Positions 25,640 through 35,253 of a stretch of DNA of 64,000 bases are shown here, in pieces. The DNA is from Noviherbaspirillum humi (GTDB taxonomy: Bacteria; Pseudomonadota; Gammaproteobacteria; Burkholderiales; Burkholderiaceae_D). The notes under the pieces were generated by a model, which ran no database searches, was not told where the DNA came from, and worked only from the letters and a program-made list of their open reading frames with translations. The stretch covers positions 101,139-165,138 of the forward strand of contig NZ_FZOT01000010.1 of NCBI RefSeq assembly GCF_900188095.1, in the 5' to 3' direction. The position numbers and the translations under genes were made by a program. Within the stretch, counting starts at the first letter, position 1, and each line of letters starts with the position of its first letter.

Positions 25640-27847
25640 TCAGGCCGACAATGCCGCCTGCACCGCCTCCGGCCGCATCGGCAGGTTGCGCAGGCGGACG
25701 CCGGTCAGCGTCGCCACCGCATTGGAAATGGCCGGCGCGATCGGCGGCAGGCCGCTCTCTCCCACGCCGCCCGGCGGGTTGTCGGTCTGGATCACTTTCA
25801 CCGTGACGTTCGGCACTTCGTTCATGCGCAGCACCGGGTAGTCATGGAAGTTCGACTGCTGCGGCTCGCCGTTCTTGAACACCACCTGCTCCTTCAGCGC
25901 GCCGGATATGCCGAACAGGATGCCGCCCTCGATCTGGGTCGCCACGTTCTGCGGCAGCACCGCCACGCCGGCATCCACCGCCGCCCAGACGTTGTGCACG
26001 GTGATCGCGCCGGTCTTCTTGTCCACCGACACTTCCGCCACTTCGGCGACATGGGTTTCCCACATGTCGGAGTAGGCGATGCCGAGCGCGCGCCCGGCCG
26101 GGCGCTTCTTGCCCCAGCCGGCCATCTTCGCCGCTTCGCGGATGACGGCCTGGGCGCGCGGCTGCTTTTCCAGCAGCTGCAGGCGGTACTGCACCGGGTC
26201 CATCTTCCGTTCGGCGGCCAGCTCGTCGATCATGGTCTCGATCGCCATCTTGGTGTAGCCGCCGCCGACGGCGCGCCAGAAGCTGACATCCACGCCGCGC
26301 TGCTGACGCACGAACTCGATCTGCTTGTCATGGATGCCGTAGCTGATCTCGGCGCCCTCGTAGAACGGCGAATCCTTGCCGCCGACGCTGGCGAACAGGC
26401 CGGGGTTGGCGCGGGCATAGATGGACTCGCCCACCAGGCGGTGATGCCAGCCGACGATGTTGCCCTGCGCATCCAGGCCGACTTCCATGTGCTGGGCGAC
26501 CAGCGGACGGAACTTGTCGTGCCTGACGTCGTCCTCGCGAGTCCAGGTCACCTTCACCGGGCGGCCGTCGGCTTCCTTGGCCATCAGCGCGGCGTCGATG
26601 GAGAAGTCCGGCTCCACGCGGCGGCCGAAACCGCCGCCCATCAGCGTGGTGTTGATGGTGAGGTTGGCCGGCTGCACCTTGAGGATGGCGGCCAGCGCGC
26701 CGGCGGCGATCGACGGCCCTTGGGTCGGCGTCCACAGTTCCAGCTTGTCGCCGGTCCAGCGCGCGGTGGCGTTCATCGGCTCCATCGTCATGTGCGCCAC
26801 GTGCTGCGCCTGGACATCGGCCTTCAGCACCTTCGCCGCCTTGGCGATGTTCTCCCGCGCCTCGCCATGCTTCTCGGCGACCACGCCGATCTTGGATGCG
26901 TCGAGATCGTTGGCCACCGCCTGGTACGCCTTGACCACTTCCTCGCTGTCGTAGGTCTTCGCCGGCGAATCGCCGCTCCAGGTCACCTTCAACGCTTCCT
27001 TCGCCTGGCGCGCGGCCCAGGTGTTTTCCGCCAGCACGCCGACGCCGTAAGGCAGCATCACCGTCTTGACGTAGCCCTTGACCGCCTTGGCGCCGCTGTC
27101 GTCGACCGACACCGGCTTGTCCTTCTGCACCGGGGCGCGCAGGATGGCGCCGTACAGCATGTTGTCGAGGCGGACGTCGATGCCGTATTTCGCGCGGCCG
27201 GTGGTCTTGTCCTGGATGTCGATGCGCTTGACGCCCTTGCCGATGTAGCGGCAATCCTTGATCGGCTTGAGCATGGCCGGGGTGACCTGCGGCAGCTTGT
27301 CCGGCACCTGGGCGAAGGCGGCGATCTCGCCATAGCCCATGCGGCGGCCGCTCTTCGCATGCTTGACCACGCCGGGTTCGGTGGACAGTTCCGCAGCCGG
27401 CACGCCCCACTTGTCGGCGGCGGCCAGCAGCAGCACCTGGCGCGCCTGGGCGCCGGCCAGGCGCAGCGACTCGTAATAGCCGCGGGTGGTGCGGGAAGCG
27501 CCGGTGGCCATGGCGCCGCCGAACAGCTTGTTGCCGTAGGATTTGGCGTCGAGGCCGGCCTGTACGACTTTTACCTTGCTCCAGTCGGCATCCAGGTCCT
27601 CCGCCACGCACAGCGGCATGGCGGTCATGGTGCCCTGGCCCATTTCGGAAGCGGGGGAAACGATGGTGACGATGCCGTCGGTGCCGATGGTGATCCACTG
27701 GTTCGGCGCCATGCCGGACTGCTGGGCTTGGGCCAGTCCGGCAGCGGCGAGGCCGCCGGCGCCGAAGGACACGCCGATCACGGCGCTGCCGGTGCCGAGC
27801 AGGAACTGGCGGCGCGAGAGCTTGATGCTGGTGCTGTGCTGGTCCAT
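25640..27847 (-). CDS. Xanthine dehydrogenase-family molybdopterin-binding subunit (IorB-like)
   Basis: The 735-residue large subunit of a two-subunit molybdenum hydroxylase has a Tat signal at the N-terminus (LSRRQFLLGTGSAVIG), so the enzyme is exported folded to the periplasm. Molybdopterin-binding landmarks include TLMGGGFGRRVEPDFSIDAA, and near the C-terminus PGGVGESGLPPIAPAISNAV holds the catalytic Glu of the family. Architecture is like isoquinoline 1-oxidoreductase beta and related aldehyde dehydrogenases, without a FAD subunit. The ATG overlaps the neighbourhood of the small-subunit stop, with GGGAG upstream. The true substrate is unknown. Confidence 0.9.
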   Translation of the reverse strand: MDQHSTSIKLSRRQFLLGTGSAVIGVSFGAGGLAAAGLAQAQQSGMAPNQWITIGTDGIVTIVSPASEMGQGTMTAMPLCVAEDLDADWSKVKVVQAGLDAKSYGNKLFGGAMATGASRTTRGYYESLRLAGAQARQVLLLAAADKWGVPAAELSTEPGVVKHAKSGRRMGYGEIAAFAQVPDKLPQVTPAMLKPIKDCRYIGKGVKRIDIQDKTTGRAKYGIDVRLDNMLYGAILRAPVQKDKPVSVDDSGAKAVKGYVKTVMLPYGVGVLAENTWAARQAKEALKVTWSGDSPAKTYDSEEVVKAYQAVANDLDASKIGVVAEKHGEARENIAKAAKVLKADVQAQHVAHMTMEPMNATARWTGDKLELWTPTQGPSIAAGALAAILKVQPANLTINTTLMGGGFGRRVEPDFSIDAALMAKEADGRPVKVTWTREDDVRHDKFRPLVAQHMEVGLDAQGNIVGWHHRLVGESIYARANPGLFASVGGKDSPFYEGAEISYGIHDKQIEFVRQQRGVDVSFWRAVGGGYTKMAIETMIDELAAERKMDPVQYRLQLLEKQPRAQAVIREAAKMAGWGKKRPAGRALGIAYSDMWETHVAEVAEVSVDKKTGAITVHNVWAAVDAGVAVLPQNVATQIEGGILFGISGALKEQVVFKNGEPQQSNFHDYPVLRMNEVPNVTVKVIQTDNPPGGVGESGLPPIAPAISNAVATLTGVRLRNLPMRPEAVQAALSA

Positions 27848-27849
27848 GC

Positions 27850-28308
27850 TCAGGCTCCCTTGCGCGTGCCGCATGCGCGCTCGATGGCGCAGACGATCTG
27901 GTTGTAGGTGCCGCAGCGGCAGACGTTGCCGCTCATCGCATCCACGATCTGCTTGCGGTTGGGCTTGGGATTGGTTTTCAGGAAGGCGGCCGCGGTCATG
28001 ATCTGGCCGGACTGGCAGTAGCCGCACTGCGGCACGTTCTCCGCCACCCAGGCCTTCTGCAGCGGATGCTCGCCGTTCTTCGACAAGCCTTCGATGGTGG
28101 TGATCTTCTTGCCTTCCAGCGCTGCCACCGGCATTACGCAGGAGCGGGTGGCCGCGCCGTCGACGTGCACCGTGCAGGCGCCGCACTGGGCCATGCCGCA
28201 GCCGAACTTGGTGCCCGTCATGCCTAGGGTATCGCGCAGCACCCACAGCAGCGGGGTATCCGGCGCGACGTCCGCCTCCAGTTTCTTGCCATTGATGTCT
28301 AATTGCAT
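27850..28308 (-). CDS. (2Fe-2S) subunit of molybdenum hydroxylase (IorA-like)
   Basis: The 152-residue electron-transfer subunit has a plant-type ferredoxin cluster ([16 protein letters not shown] with a later Cys) and a C-terminal helical [2Fe-2S] domain ([23 protein letters not shown]). The family's eight Cys ligands are all visible. It is transcribed before the large subunit and separated from it by only 2 bp. It has no signal peptide and would be exported together with the Tat-tagged large subunit. AAGGA precedes the ATG at 28308. Electrons probably pass to a cytochrome not encoded here. Confidence 0.93.
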   Translation of the reverse strand: MQLDINGKKLEADVAPDTPLLWVLRDTLGMTGTKFGCGMAQCGACTVHVDGAATRSCVMPVAALEGKKITTIEGLSKNGEHPLQKAWVAENVPQCGYCQSGQIMTAAAFLKTNPKPNRKQIVDAMSGNVCRCGTYNQIVCAIERACGTRKGA

Positions 28309-28488
28309 GAATCGTCCTTGTTTATTGTTGATGATGCATGTGGCGCCGGTCAGGAACGCCACGCTGTCTCCGCATCCGCCGCCGCCCTGCCAGCCGGGGA
28401 TCGGGCAATATTACCAGCGGATTATTGCTTTGGCGCATGCTTTCGAAACCGAGTGTCACGACAGCCGCGAGGTGCATGCGATAAAAAT

Positions 28489-28516
28489 GAGCGCGCTATA
28501 AAAATATAGCCCGCTC
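28489..28516. promoter_or_regulatory. 12-bp inverted repeat, probable operator
   Basis: GAGCGCGCTATA, an AAAA spacer and TATAGCCCGCTC form a 12-bp inverted repeat with one mismatch, in the 348-bp region between the divergent molybdenum-hydroxylase operon and the Bug receptor gene. An operator or a promoter-embedded hairpin are both possible; no regulator gene is adjacent. Confidence 0.5.
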
Positions 28517-28656
28517 AAACATGACCATGATATATTAGCGCGCTGAACACCGGAAGACGCTGGCCTTTTCAGCGATTGCCGGCGATGATGGCTTAGCCGA
28601 ACCGCAGGACCACAACAAGACGGCCTGGCCACATCCCTTACCAGAAGGAGACCACT

Positions 28657-29664
28657 TTGAGCCATTTCAACGACATCGATCAGAAGCGCCGTCAGCTGAC
28701 CCGGATGCTGCTTGCCGCCGCTGGCACCGCCATGGCCGGCGCGACTCCGGCGCTGCGCGCCCAGCCCAAGCTGGTGAACGGCCAGATCAAGATCATCGTT
28801 CCCTTCACGCCCGGCACCACGCCCGATCTCTGCGCGCGACTGCTGCCCACGACCATCACCAAGCGTCTCGGCCAGCCGTCGTATGTGGAGAACCGTCCCG
28901 GCGCTTCCGGCATCATCGGCAGCGAGGCGGTGGCCAAGGCCGCGCCCGACGGCCAGACGGTGATGGTCAGCACCAATACCGCGCTGACCCTGCCTTACTT
29001 CTACAAGAAGGTGCCGTTCGACGTCATCAACAGCTTCGAGCCGATCGGCATGATCGGCAACACCAACTATGCGCTGGTGGCCCATCCTTCCTTCCCGGCA
29101 TCGAACGTGAAGGAAATGATTGCCTACCTGAAGAAAAACCCGAACCAGGTTACTTACGCCTCGCCGGGCAAGGGCACCTTCCACCACCTCTGCATGGAGC
29201 AGATCGCCAGCATGACCGGGGTGCAATGGAACCACGTTCCCTACAAGGGCAGCGCCCCGGCCTTCCAGGACCTGCTCGGCGGCCACGTCATGCTGACCAT
29301 CATGCCGCTGCACATGGCGGTGCCGCTGGCCAACAGCGGCAAGCTGAAGATCTTCGGCGCCACCCGCAAGGAACACGACCCGACCTTCCCCAAGGTGCCG
29401 ACCTTGCACGAAGCCGGTGTCACCAACTTCAATGCCGACGGCTGGTATGCGCTGTGGGGTCCGAAGGGCATGTCCAAGGAACTGGTGGCCGCCTACAACG
29501 CGGCTCTGCGCGAGGCCATCCAGTCGCCCGACGTCAAGACCACGCTCGACCAGCAGGGCATCAACCCCAAGCTGGGCACGCCGGAAGAATTGCTGAAGAC
29601 CGCCCGCGCCGAGTACGAGTACTGGGGCAAGGTGATCAAGGACGCGAAAATCGAGCAGGAGTAA
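28657..29664 (+). CDS. Bug-family tripartite tricarboxylate transporter receptor (TTG start)
   Basis: Periplasmic binding protein of 335 residues. It starts at a TTG that has a strong AAGGAG upstream. The N-terminal region (DQKRRQLTRMLLAAAGTAMAG) is a Tat-like or Sec signal peptide ending near LRAQPK. Bug hallmarks are KIIVPFTPGTTPDLCARLLP, VENRPGASGIIGSEAVAKA and HVPYKGSAPAFQDLLGG. It diverges from the molybdenum hydroxylase and may deliver that enzyme's substrate or product. An intrinsic terminator follows. No membrane TctAB genes are in the window. Confidence 0.9.
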   Translation: MSHFNDIDQKRRQLTRMLLAAAGTAMAGATPALRAQPKLVNGQIKIIVPFTPGTTPDLCARLLPTTITKRLGQPSYVENRPGASGIIGSEAVAKAAPDGQTVMVSTNTALTLPYFYKKVPFDVINSFEPIGMIGNTNYALVAHPSFPASNVKEMIAYLKKNPNQVTYASPGKGTFHHLCMEQIASMTGVQWNHVPYKGSAPAFQDLLGGHVMLTIMPLHMAVPLANSGKLKIFGATRKEHDPTFPKVPTLHEAGVTNFNADGWYALWGPKGMSKELVAAYNAALREAIQSPDVKTTLDQQGINPKLGTPEELLKTARAEYEYWGKVIKDAKIEQE

Positions 29665-29695
29665 GGAATTCAACCACAGAGGTTGAGGTTTTCGG

Positions 29696-29721
29696 CCGGC
29701 GCATTGCGCCGGTTTTTTTTA
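29696..29721 (+). terminator. Intrinsic terminator after Bug receptor gene
   Basis: CCGGCGC-ATT-GCGCCGG stem-loop (7-bp perfect stem) followed directly by eight T residues, 32 bases after the stop codon. Confidence 0.92.
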
Positions 29722-30294
29722 ACCGCGGTGTTTTTTCAAGGCGGCGTGGCCGTAATGAATGGCTTTCGCTTGCGGTGGTACCAAGCAGGTAACCGAATGG
29801 TCTTTGACTGCCGCGTTTCATGAGAATGCAAGAGGGACTTGCCATGGACGGTTCCGATTGAGCGAGGCAGGGCATCGGCGGCTGTCGCAGACATCGCATC
29901 ACACACATGATGTGCGGGTGTACATACGTACGCTTGCCGTGGCGGTGCCGCTGGCCACGGGAATGTGCGCGCAGCGCGGGAGCATCGTGGAATACGTCCG
30001 CGCGATGGGGAGGGCACCTGCCGAGGAAAATTCGATGACAAGGCAGGTTGCCGCTCGGGGCCTTGCTGCTTTCCAAGCCGGCTACGGTCGCAAAGAATGA
30101 GTGGCAGGAAACCTACAACGAAATCTTGCCCCAGAGAAAGAAATCAATGTAAGCTTCTGCCGTCCTTCGGGTGGACGTGCCATGGAGTGAGCCGCAGTTG
30201 ATCCGTTGAGACAAAGCCTACCTATTGCCGCCTTACGTTCCTCATTCTGTTTTCCGTTTAAAACGGAAACGCTCATCCTCGTCTGATTAGACCC
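29722..30294. other. Intergenic region with no clear gene
   Basis: About 570 bases between the terminator of the Bug receptor gene and the Cache-GGDEF gene. Short open frames exist in several phases but none has a recognisable protein, a ribosome site or consistent composition. The only clear structure is the palindrome at 30251-30269. A small RNA cannot be excluded by eye. Confidence 0.45.
30251..30269. promoter_or_regulatory. Perfect 9-bp palindrome upstream of GGDEF gene
   Basis: TTTCCGTTT-A-AAACGGAAA is a perfect inverted repeat with a one-base centre, 25 bases before the start codon at 30295. It is a strong candidate operator overlapping the promoter or 5' leader. The binding protein is unknown. 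Confidence 0.55.
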
Positions 30295-32421
30295 ATGCTT
30301 TCAATGAACACGATAAGACAGGCGCTTTCGGGCCTGAAGGCTCCGGTTTGGAGTCTCGGCGCCAGCCTGGCTTTCTGGTTTTGCCTGCTGTCGACCGCGC
30401 TCACGCTGGTGATCGTTTATGTCATTGGCATTTCCGCCACTGCCAAGATGCGTGAGCAAGTAGGCATGCAGCTTGCAAACCTGGCATTCCAGGCGAGTGA
30501 CAAGCTGGACAAGGGCATGTTCGAACGCTATCGGGAATTCGAGCTGCTCGCCGCCCGAAAATTTCTGGCCGACCCGGCCGAGTCCGCAGCCGACAAGCAG
30601 CGCCTGCTGGACCAGATGAAGGCAACCTATCCCAGTTACGCCTGGATCGGCATCGCGGACCTGAATGGAAAAGTGCTGGCGGCAACCAATGGGCTGCTGG
30701 TCGGCGCCGATGTGTCGAAGCGACCCTGGTTCGGCAATGCGCTGCGAGGGGTTCACATCGGCGATGTCCATGATGCCAAGCTGCTCGCGAGCAAGCTTCC
30801 CAATCCCACTGGCGAGCCCCTGCGGTTCGTCGACGTGGCCTTCCCGTTCAGCGACGCGAACGGGCGACCGGTGGGCGTCATTGGCGCCCATTTGAGCTGG
30901 AGCTGGGCCGACGATGTGCAACGATCCGTTCTGTCGACAGGCGTGGGCCGGCTGCCAGCGCAGGGCATCGTCGTTGCCAGCGATGGAACGGTGCTGCTCG
31001 GCCCGCAAGGCTTGATCGGAATGCGCATCGACCTGCCGAGCGTTGCCGCTGCCCGCGAAGGCCGGGATGGATACATGGTGGAACGCTGGCCCGACGGCAA
31101 GCAATATCTGGTCGGCTTCAGTGCGACCCGCGGCTACCAATCCTATCCGGGCTTGGGCTGGAAAATGCTGGTGCGGCAAGATGCGAACGAAGCGTATGCG
31201 CAGGTAAGGGAAATGCAGCAGCATGTTTTCTGGAGCGGGCTAACCATCGCCCTGCTGTTTTCCCTGCTGGGGCTCTTCAACGCACGTCGCATCAGCGGGC
31301 CCTTGGCATCCCTTTCGGCAGCGGCCAAGGACTTGATGTCAGGGCGGTCATCGAGCTTGCGCCCGGTCGTTTCAGGCTATAGCGAAGTCAACGGACTCGG
31401 GTCGGCGCTCTCGGCGCTTGTGACTGACCTGCAGGCAAATCAGCTCGCGCTGCAAAAACTCAATCTCTCGCTCGAGCAGCGAATCGCGGACCGTACGGCG
31501 GATCTCGCTTCGAGCGAAGCAAGACTGCGCACCATTACAGACAGCATCCCGGTGCTGATCGCCTATGTTGACGGCGAAGGGCGCTGCAATTTCATCAATC
31601 GCGTGTGCGAACAATGGCTTGGCGCGCCGCCTGCCGCTTATCTGGGCGCCACGCTTGGCGCCATCCTCGGCGAGCCTGCGTACGCCAAGCTTCTTCCGCA
31701 AATCGCCAAGGCGCGGCAAGGAGAAGCCGTCACGTTTGACCACTCCCGTCCAGCCGGCAACGGTGTGCAGCATCTGCAGCTGCAATTCATCCCTGACGGC
31801 ATGGCGGCCGGCAAGGGACACTGCCCGCACGGATTCTATGTGGTGGCGCATGACGTCACGGACACCCGGAACTATCAGCTGGCATTGCAGCAGGACTTGT
31901 TGACCGACGCGCTCACGGGATTGCCGAACCGGGCCGCCTGCATGCAACGCCTCAGGGATGCCATCTTCCGCGCGCGGCGCAGCGGAAAGCAGATGGCCGC
32001 CATGTTCCTGGATATCGATTGCTTCAAGGCGATCAATGACACATATGGTCACCAGGTTGGCGATCAGGTATTGCTCGAATTCGGCCGCCGGCTGCGGGCA
32101 CGCCTGCGCGAGTGCGACATGGTCGCCCGTCTGTCCGGCGACGAGTTCGTGATCGTTGCCGAGGACCTGGACCAGGCGCATGCGGCCGCTGTCGTCATGG
32201 CCGAAAAGATACTGGATGCGATCAATTCACCGATGCAGGTGGACGGACACACCGTCCAGGTCTCGACCAGCATCGGAATCGCCATCAGCGCGGGGGCCGG
32301 CACCGCTCCGAACGAGCTTGTCCGGCTGGCGGATCAGGCAATGTACAGCGCGAAAAAAGCGGGACGCAACCGGTACGCCATCCATCCGGCGAAATCATTG
32401 AAATCCGAAGCATTCGCCTGA
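30295..32421 (+). CDS. Cache-HAMP-PAS-GGDEF diguanylate cyclase
   Basis: The 708-residue membrane-bound cyclase has TM1 (WSLGASLAFWFCLLSTALTL), a periplasmic dCache sensor (about 45-290, with YPSYAWIGIADLNGKVLAAT), TM2 near 305-325, HAMP, a coiled coil (LEQRIADRTADLASSEARLR), PAS (about 410-530) and GGDEF. The active motif is SGDEF at residues 614-618 rather than GGDEF, a variant still active in many enzymes. RECD at 605-608 supplies an RxxD inhibitory site. The protein has no EAL domain. The start may be the first or the fourth codon (second ATG at 30304). It is convergent with another Cache protein at 32607, and the pair may act oppositely on c-di-GMP. Confidence 0.9.
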   Translation: MLSMNTIRQALSGLKAPVWSLGASLAFWFCLLSTALTLVIVYVIGISATAKMREQVGMQLANLAFQASDKLDKGMFERYREFELLAARKFLADPAESAADKQRLLDQMKATYPSYAWIGIADLNGKVLAATNGLLVGADVSKRPWFGNALRGVHIGDVHDAKLLASKLPNPTGEPLRFVDVAFPFSDANGRPVGVIGAHLSWSWADDVQRSVLSTGVGRLPAQGIVVASDGTVLLGPQGLIGMRIDLPSVAAAREGRDGYMVERWPDGKQYLVGFSATRGYQSYPGLGWKMLVRQDANEAYAQVREMQQHVFWSGLTIALLFSLLGLFNARRISGPLASLSAAAKDLMSGRSSSLRPVVSGYSEVNGLGSALSALVTDLQANQLALQKLNLSLEQRIADRTADLASSEARLRTITDSIPVLIAYVDGEGRCNFINRVCEQWLGAPPAAYLGATLGAILGEPAYAKLLPQIAKARQGEAVTFDHSRPAGNGVQHLQLQFIPDGMAAGKGHCPHGFYVVAHDVTDTRNYQLALQQDLLTDALTGLPNRAACMQRLRDAIFRARRSGKQMAAMFLDIDCFKAINDTYGHQVGDQVLLEFGRRLRARLRECDMVARLSGDEFVIVAEDLDQAHAAAVVMAEKILDAINSPMQVDGHTVQVSTSIGIAISAGAGTAPNELVRLADQAMYSAKKAGRNRYAIHPAKSLKSEAFA

Positions 32422-32606
32422 GTTCGGCGGGAATCCGGCAGGAGCGCCGCGAGCCGCTTCAATACGGTAATGACTGCTTTGAATCGAGTCGGTGAAAAGC
32501 CTGGCCGCGCCGGTCCGAGACGGCGGGTGAACGGGAGCGACGGGCAGCAACCGAAGGAATGCAAACCGGCGCAAGGATAGGGCGTCATCCATCCGAATCG
32601 GACAGG

Positions 32607-35003
32607 TCAATGCGCCACCGCGGCAGCCAGCCATGCGTCGGCCGGCTGCGGCCGCGCGAAGTAGTAACCCTGCATGCTGCATCCATACTGGGTCAGGAAA
32701 TCGACTTGGCCTTCCGACTCCACCCCTTCGGCCACGACATGCAAGCCGAGGTGCATGGCCATGCCCAGGATCGACTGCACGATGGCCACGCTATCCGCGT
32801 CGTGCGGCACGTCCTTGATGAAGCTTTTGTCGATCTTCAGTTCGTACAGGGGCAGCCGCTTGAGGTAGGCAAGGCTTGAATACCCGGTGCCGAAGTCATC
32901 GATGGAAAAGCGAATTCCCAGGGAGGCCAATTCCCGCATCCGTGCGATGGCAGACTCCAAGTCTTCGATCAGCAGACCCTCGGTGACCTCGAACACCAGC
33001 CGGCGGGGATTCGCGCCAGTGGAAGCGAGGGCTTGGGTGACTTGCTCAACGAAAGCCGGATGCCGGAACTGTCTCGGGCTCACGTTGATCGACAACGGGC
33101 AGGCGTGGCCGGCCGCCTTCGACTCCACTTCAAGCCGGCAAGCCTGCATCAGCACCCAGTTTCCGATTTCGACGATCAGGTCGCTCTGCTCGGCCAGCGG
33201 GATGAACAGGTTCGGCGCCACAGCCCCTCGCGACCTGGAATGCCATCGCAATAACAGTTCCGCGCCCCGTGTGGTGCCTTCGGCATCGAACTGCGGTTGG
33301 ATATGAACCTTGAGCTGCGATTCTTGCAATGCCTGCCGAAGATCCCTCTGCATTCCCAACCGATCGGCGATCTCCAGGCGCATGGCGGTTTCGAACAGGA
33401 CGACCCGGTCCCGACCGGCATGCTTGGCGCGGTAGACGGCGATGTCGGCTTCCTGCAGCAGCAGGGTCTTCGTGTCGCCGACTTTGGGAAACAGGGTCAC
33501 GCCGATGCTCGCGCCGGAGAAGCAGGAGCCGCCATTGATCGCCACCGGCTGTTTGAGCGCCGATTTCAACTTCATGGCCAGGTCCATGGCGGCGGTCGCC
33601 GCTTCGTCCTGGGTGGCGCCCAGATCGGTCGCGACCAGGATGAACTCGTCGCCGCCGAGGCGGTAGAGCGTGGTGTGATCGTCGACATGCCGATTCATGC
33701 GTTCGGCAACGGTCTGCAGAAACATGTCTCCGGCCGAGTGGCCGTGCATGTCGTTGATGTCCTTGAAATTGTCGAGGTCGATGTAGAACAGGCCGCCGAT
33801 TTTCCTGTCCCTCAGGAGCGCATCGATCTGTTGATCCAGCCTGTCGGAGAGCAGTCTGCGGTTGGGCAGGCCGGTCAGCGCATCGTAAAAGGCCAGTTCG
33901 TAGATACGGGATTCGCGCCGCTTCTGATCGGCCAGATTTTCTTCAATGACATCGAGCATGCCGTTGAATTGCGTCGCCACTTCCGCCATCTCCAAGGGGC
34001 CCAGGATGGGTGCGCGCTGGCTATGGTCGCCCGAGGCGACCGTTGCGGCGGTTTTCTGCAGGACCGCGATCGGGCGGGCGATGCGGTTGCCGATGGCGAT
34101 GGCAAGCAGCGCCAGGCAAAGCAGGGTTGCCGAACCGAACAGCGCATTGTTCAGCGCGGTGCTTCGTGATGCCTTCAGGACGTTGCTTGTCGCAATGCCG
34201 GCGATGGCGAACCAGTCGGTGCCAGGTATGGGGACAAAACCGTAAATGCGCTCCACGCCTTGCGAGGATTGGGATTTCCCCGTTCCATCGCGCTGGCTCA
34301 ACACCATTTCGACGGCGTCCACGCCGCGCAGATTTTTCCCGACGAATTCTTCGGGCGCGTGTGAGCGGGAAATCATCGTGCCGTCGGAAGCGAAGATGGA
34401 GACGATGATCGAATCCGGAAGATCCTGCTTGCTCGCGATCGGCCTCATGTTGACCAGGTCGATGGGCAGTTGCAGCGCCCCGATGACCTGCCCTTTCTCA
34501 TCCTTGATGGGCGCAGCCAGCACCGATACGGTCTTGCCGGTCACGACGCCTTTGTAGGGCGGCGCGACGATGAACTGTTTTTCCGCATGCACCTGCTTGA
34601 ACCATTGCGTGTCGGCGACCCGGGTGTTCACGTTCTGCGGCTGCGGCATGCTGGAGCAGATGATATAGCCATCGATGCTCGACTGGCTCAGGTTGGCGAA
34701 GTGCGGATGCAGGTCCTTGAATTCATCGAAGATCGGATCGCACTTGCCTGACAGACCGCTGCGCCGGTTGGCGATTCGCATAGCCAATGATTCAAGCAGA
34801 TTCCGCGCGTCCGACAGAAAGGCCTGGGTGTTGTTGGCGGTTATCCTGGCCAGCGTATAGGCTTCGTTGGCGGCCGCCCTCTCCGCCTGTTGAAACTGGC
34901 TATAGGCATTCCAGGCGACAAGGATGAAAGCGGGGAGAATCGTCGCGAGGATAACTCCATACAGGTAAGTCCGGACCCGCCAGTCCCGAAGGCGCGCTTT
35001 CAT
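32607..35003 (-). CDS. Cache-HAMP-GGDEF-EAL protein, likely c-di-GMP phosphodiesterase
   Basis: The 798-residue membrane protein has TM1 near residues 13-33, a periplasmic dCache domain (with AFLSDARNLLESLAMRIANR), TM2, HAMP, GGDEF and EAL domains. GGDEF is intact at 450-454 but no RxxD precedes it. In the EAL domain the motif is ELL within GAELLLRW; the catalytic Glu is kept. The other residues are also present: NVSPRQF, EVTEG, DDFGTGYSSL, KIDKSF and VAEGVES. Hydrolysis therefore looks possible, with the GGDEF half active or regulatory. The ATG at 35003 begins MKARLRDWRVR, a typical cytoplasmic start before TM1. Confidence 0.9.
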   Translation of the reverse strand: MKARLRDWRVRTYLYGVILATILPAFILVAWNAYSQFQQAERAAANEAYTLARITANNTQAFLSDARNLLESLAMRIANRRSGLSGKCDPIFDEFKDLHPHFANLSQSSIDGYIICSSMPQPQNVNTRVADTQWFKQVHAEKQFIVAPPYKGVVTGKTVSVLAAPIKDEKGQVIGALQLPIDLVNMRPIASKQDLPDSIIVSIFASDGTMISRSHAPEEFVGKNLRGVDAVEMVLSQRDGTGKSQSSQGVERIYGFVPIPGTDWFAIAGIATSNVLKASRSTALNNALFGSATLLCLALLAIAIGNRIARPIAVLQKTAATVASGDHSQRAPILGPLEMAEVATQFNGMLDVIEENLADQKRRESRIYELAFYDALTGLPNRRLLSDRLDQQIDALLRDRKIGGLFYIDLDNFKDINDMHGHSAGDMFLQTVAERMNRHVDDHTTLYRLGGDEFILVATDLGATQDEAATAAMDLAMKLKSALKQPVAINGGSCFSGASIGVTLFPKVGDTKTLLLQEADIAVYRAKHAGRDRVVLFETAMRLEIADRLGMQRDLRQALQESQLKVHIQPQFDAEGTTRGAELLLRWHSRSRGAVAPNLFIPLAEQSDLIVEIGNWVLMQACRLEVESKAAGHACPLSINVSPRQFRHPAFVEQVTQALASTGANPRRLVFEVTEGLLIEDLESAIARMRELASLGIRFSIDDFGTGYSSLAYLKRLPLYELKIDKSFIKDVPHDADSVAIVQSILGMAMHLGLHVVAEGVESEGQVDFLTQYGCSMQGYYFARPQPADAWLAAAVAH

Positions 35004-35253
35004 GAGTCAAATCAAAGAATGAGGTTGCCCATTCTCGTTCATTCGACCGCATTGCGAAAGTCCAGAACGGTCCAGGCGGCACCGGCTCTCCGCCATCGGC
35101 GGATTTGTCGACGAAAACTTGCTTAAAAGACCACGCTGTCGCCGGAATGTTGTCCGTAATGAAATCGGTGCAACAGCGCAGCCTGGCCAGCCGTCCTGAG
35201 GGTGAAGCAGCCGGTCAATCCCGAAGGATGTTCGGCGGACGCTCCCGTTTTGC

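Noticed and set aside
29722..30294. Several 60-110 codon frames in the gap before the Cache-GGDEF gene
   Set aside because: Overlapping frames in several phases with no ribosome sites or homology that I recognise.
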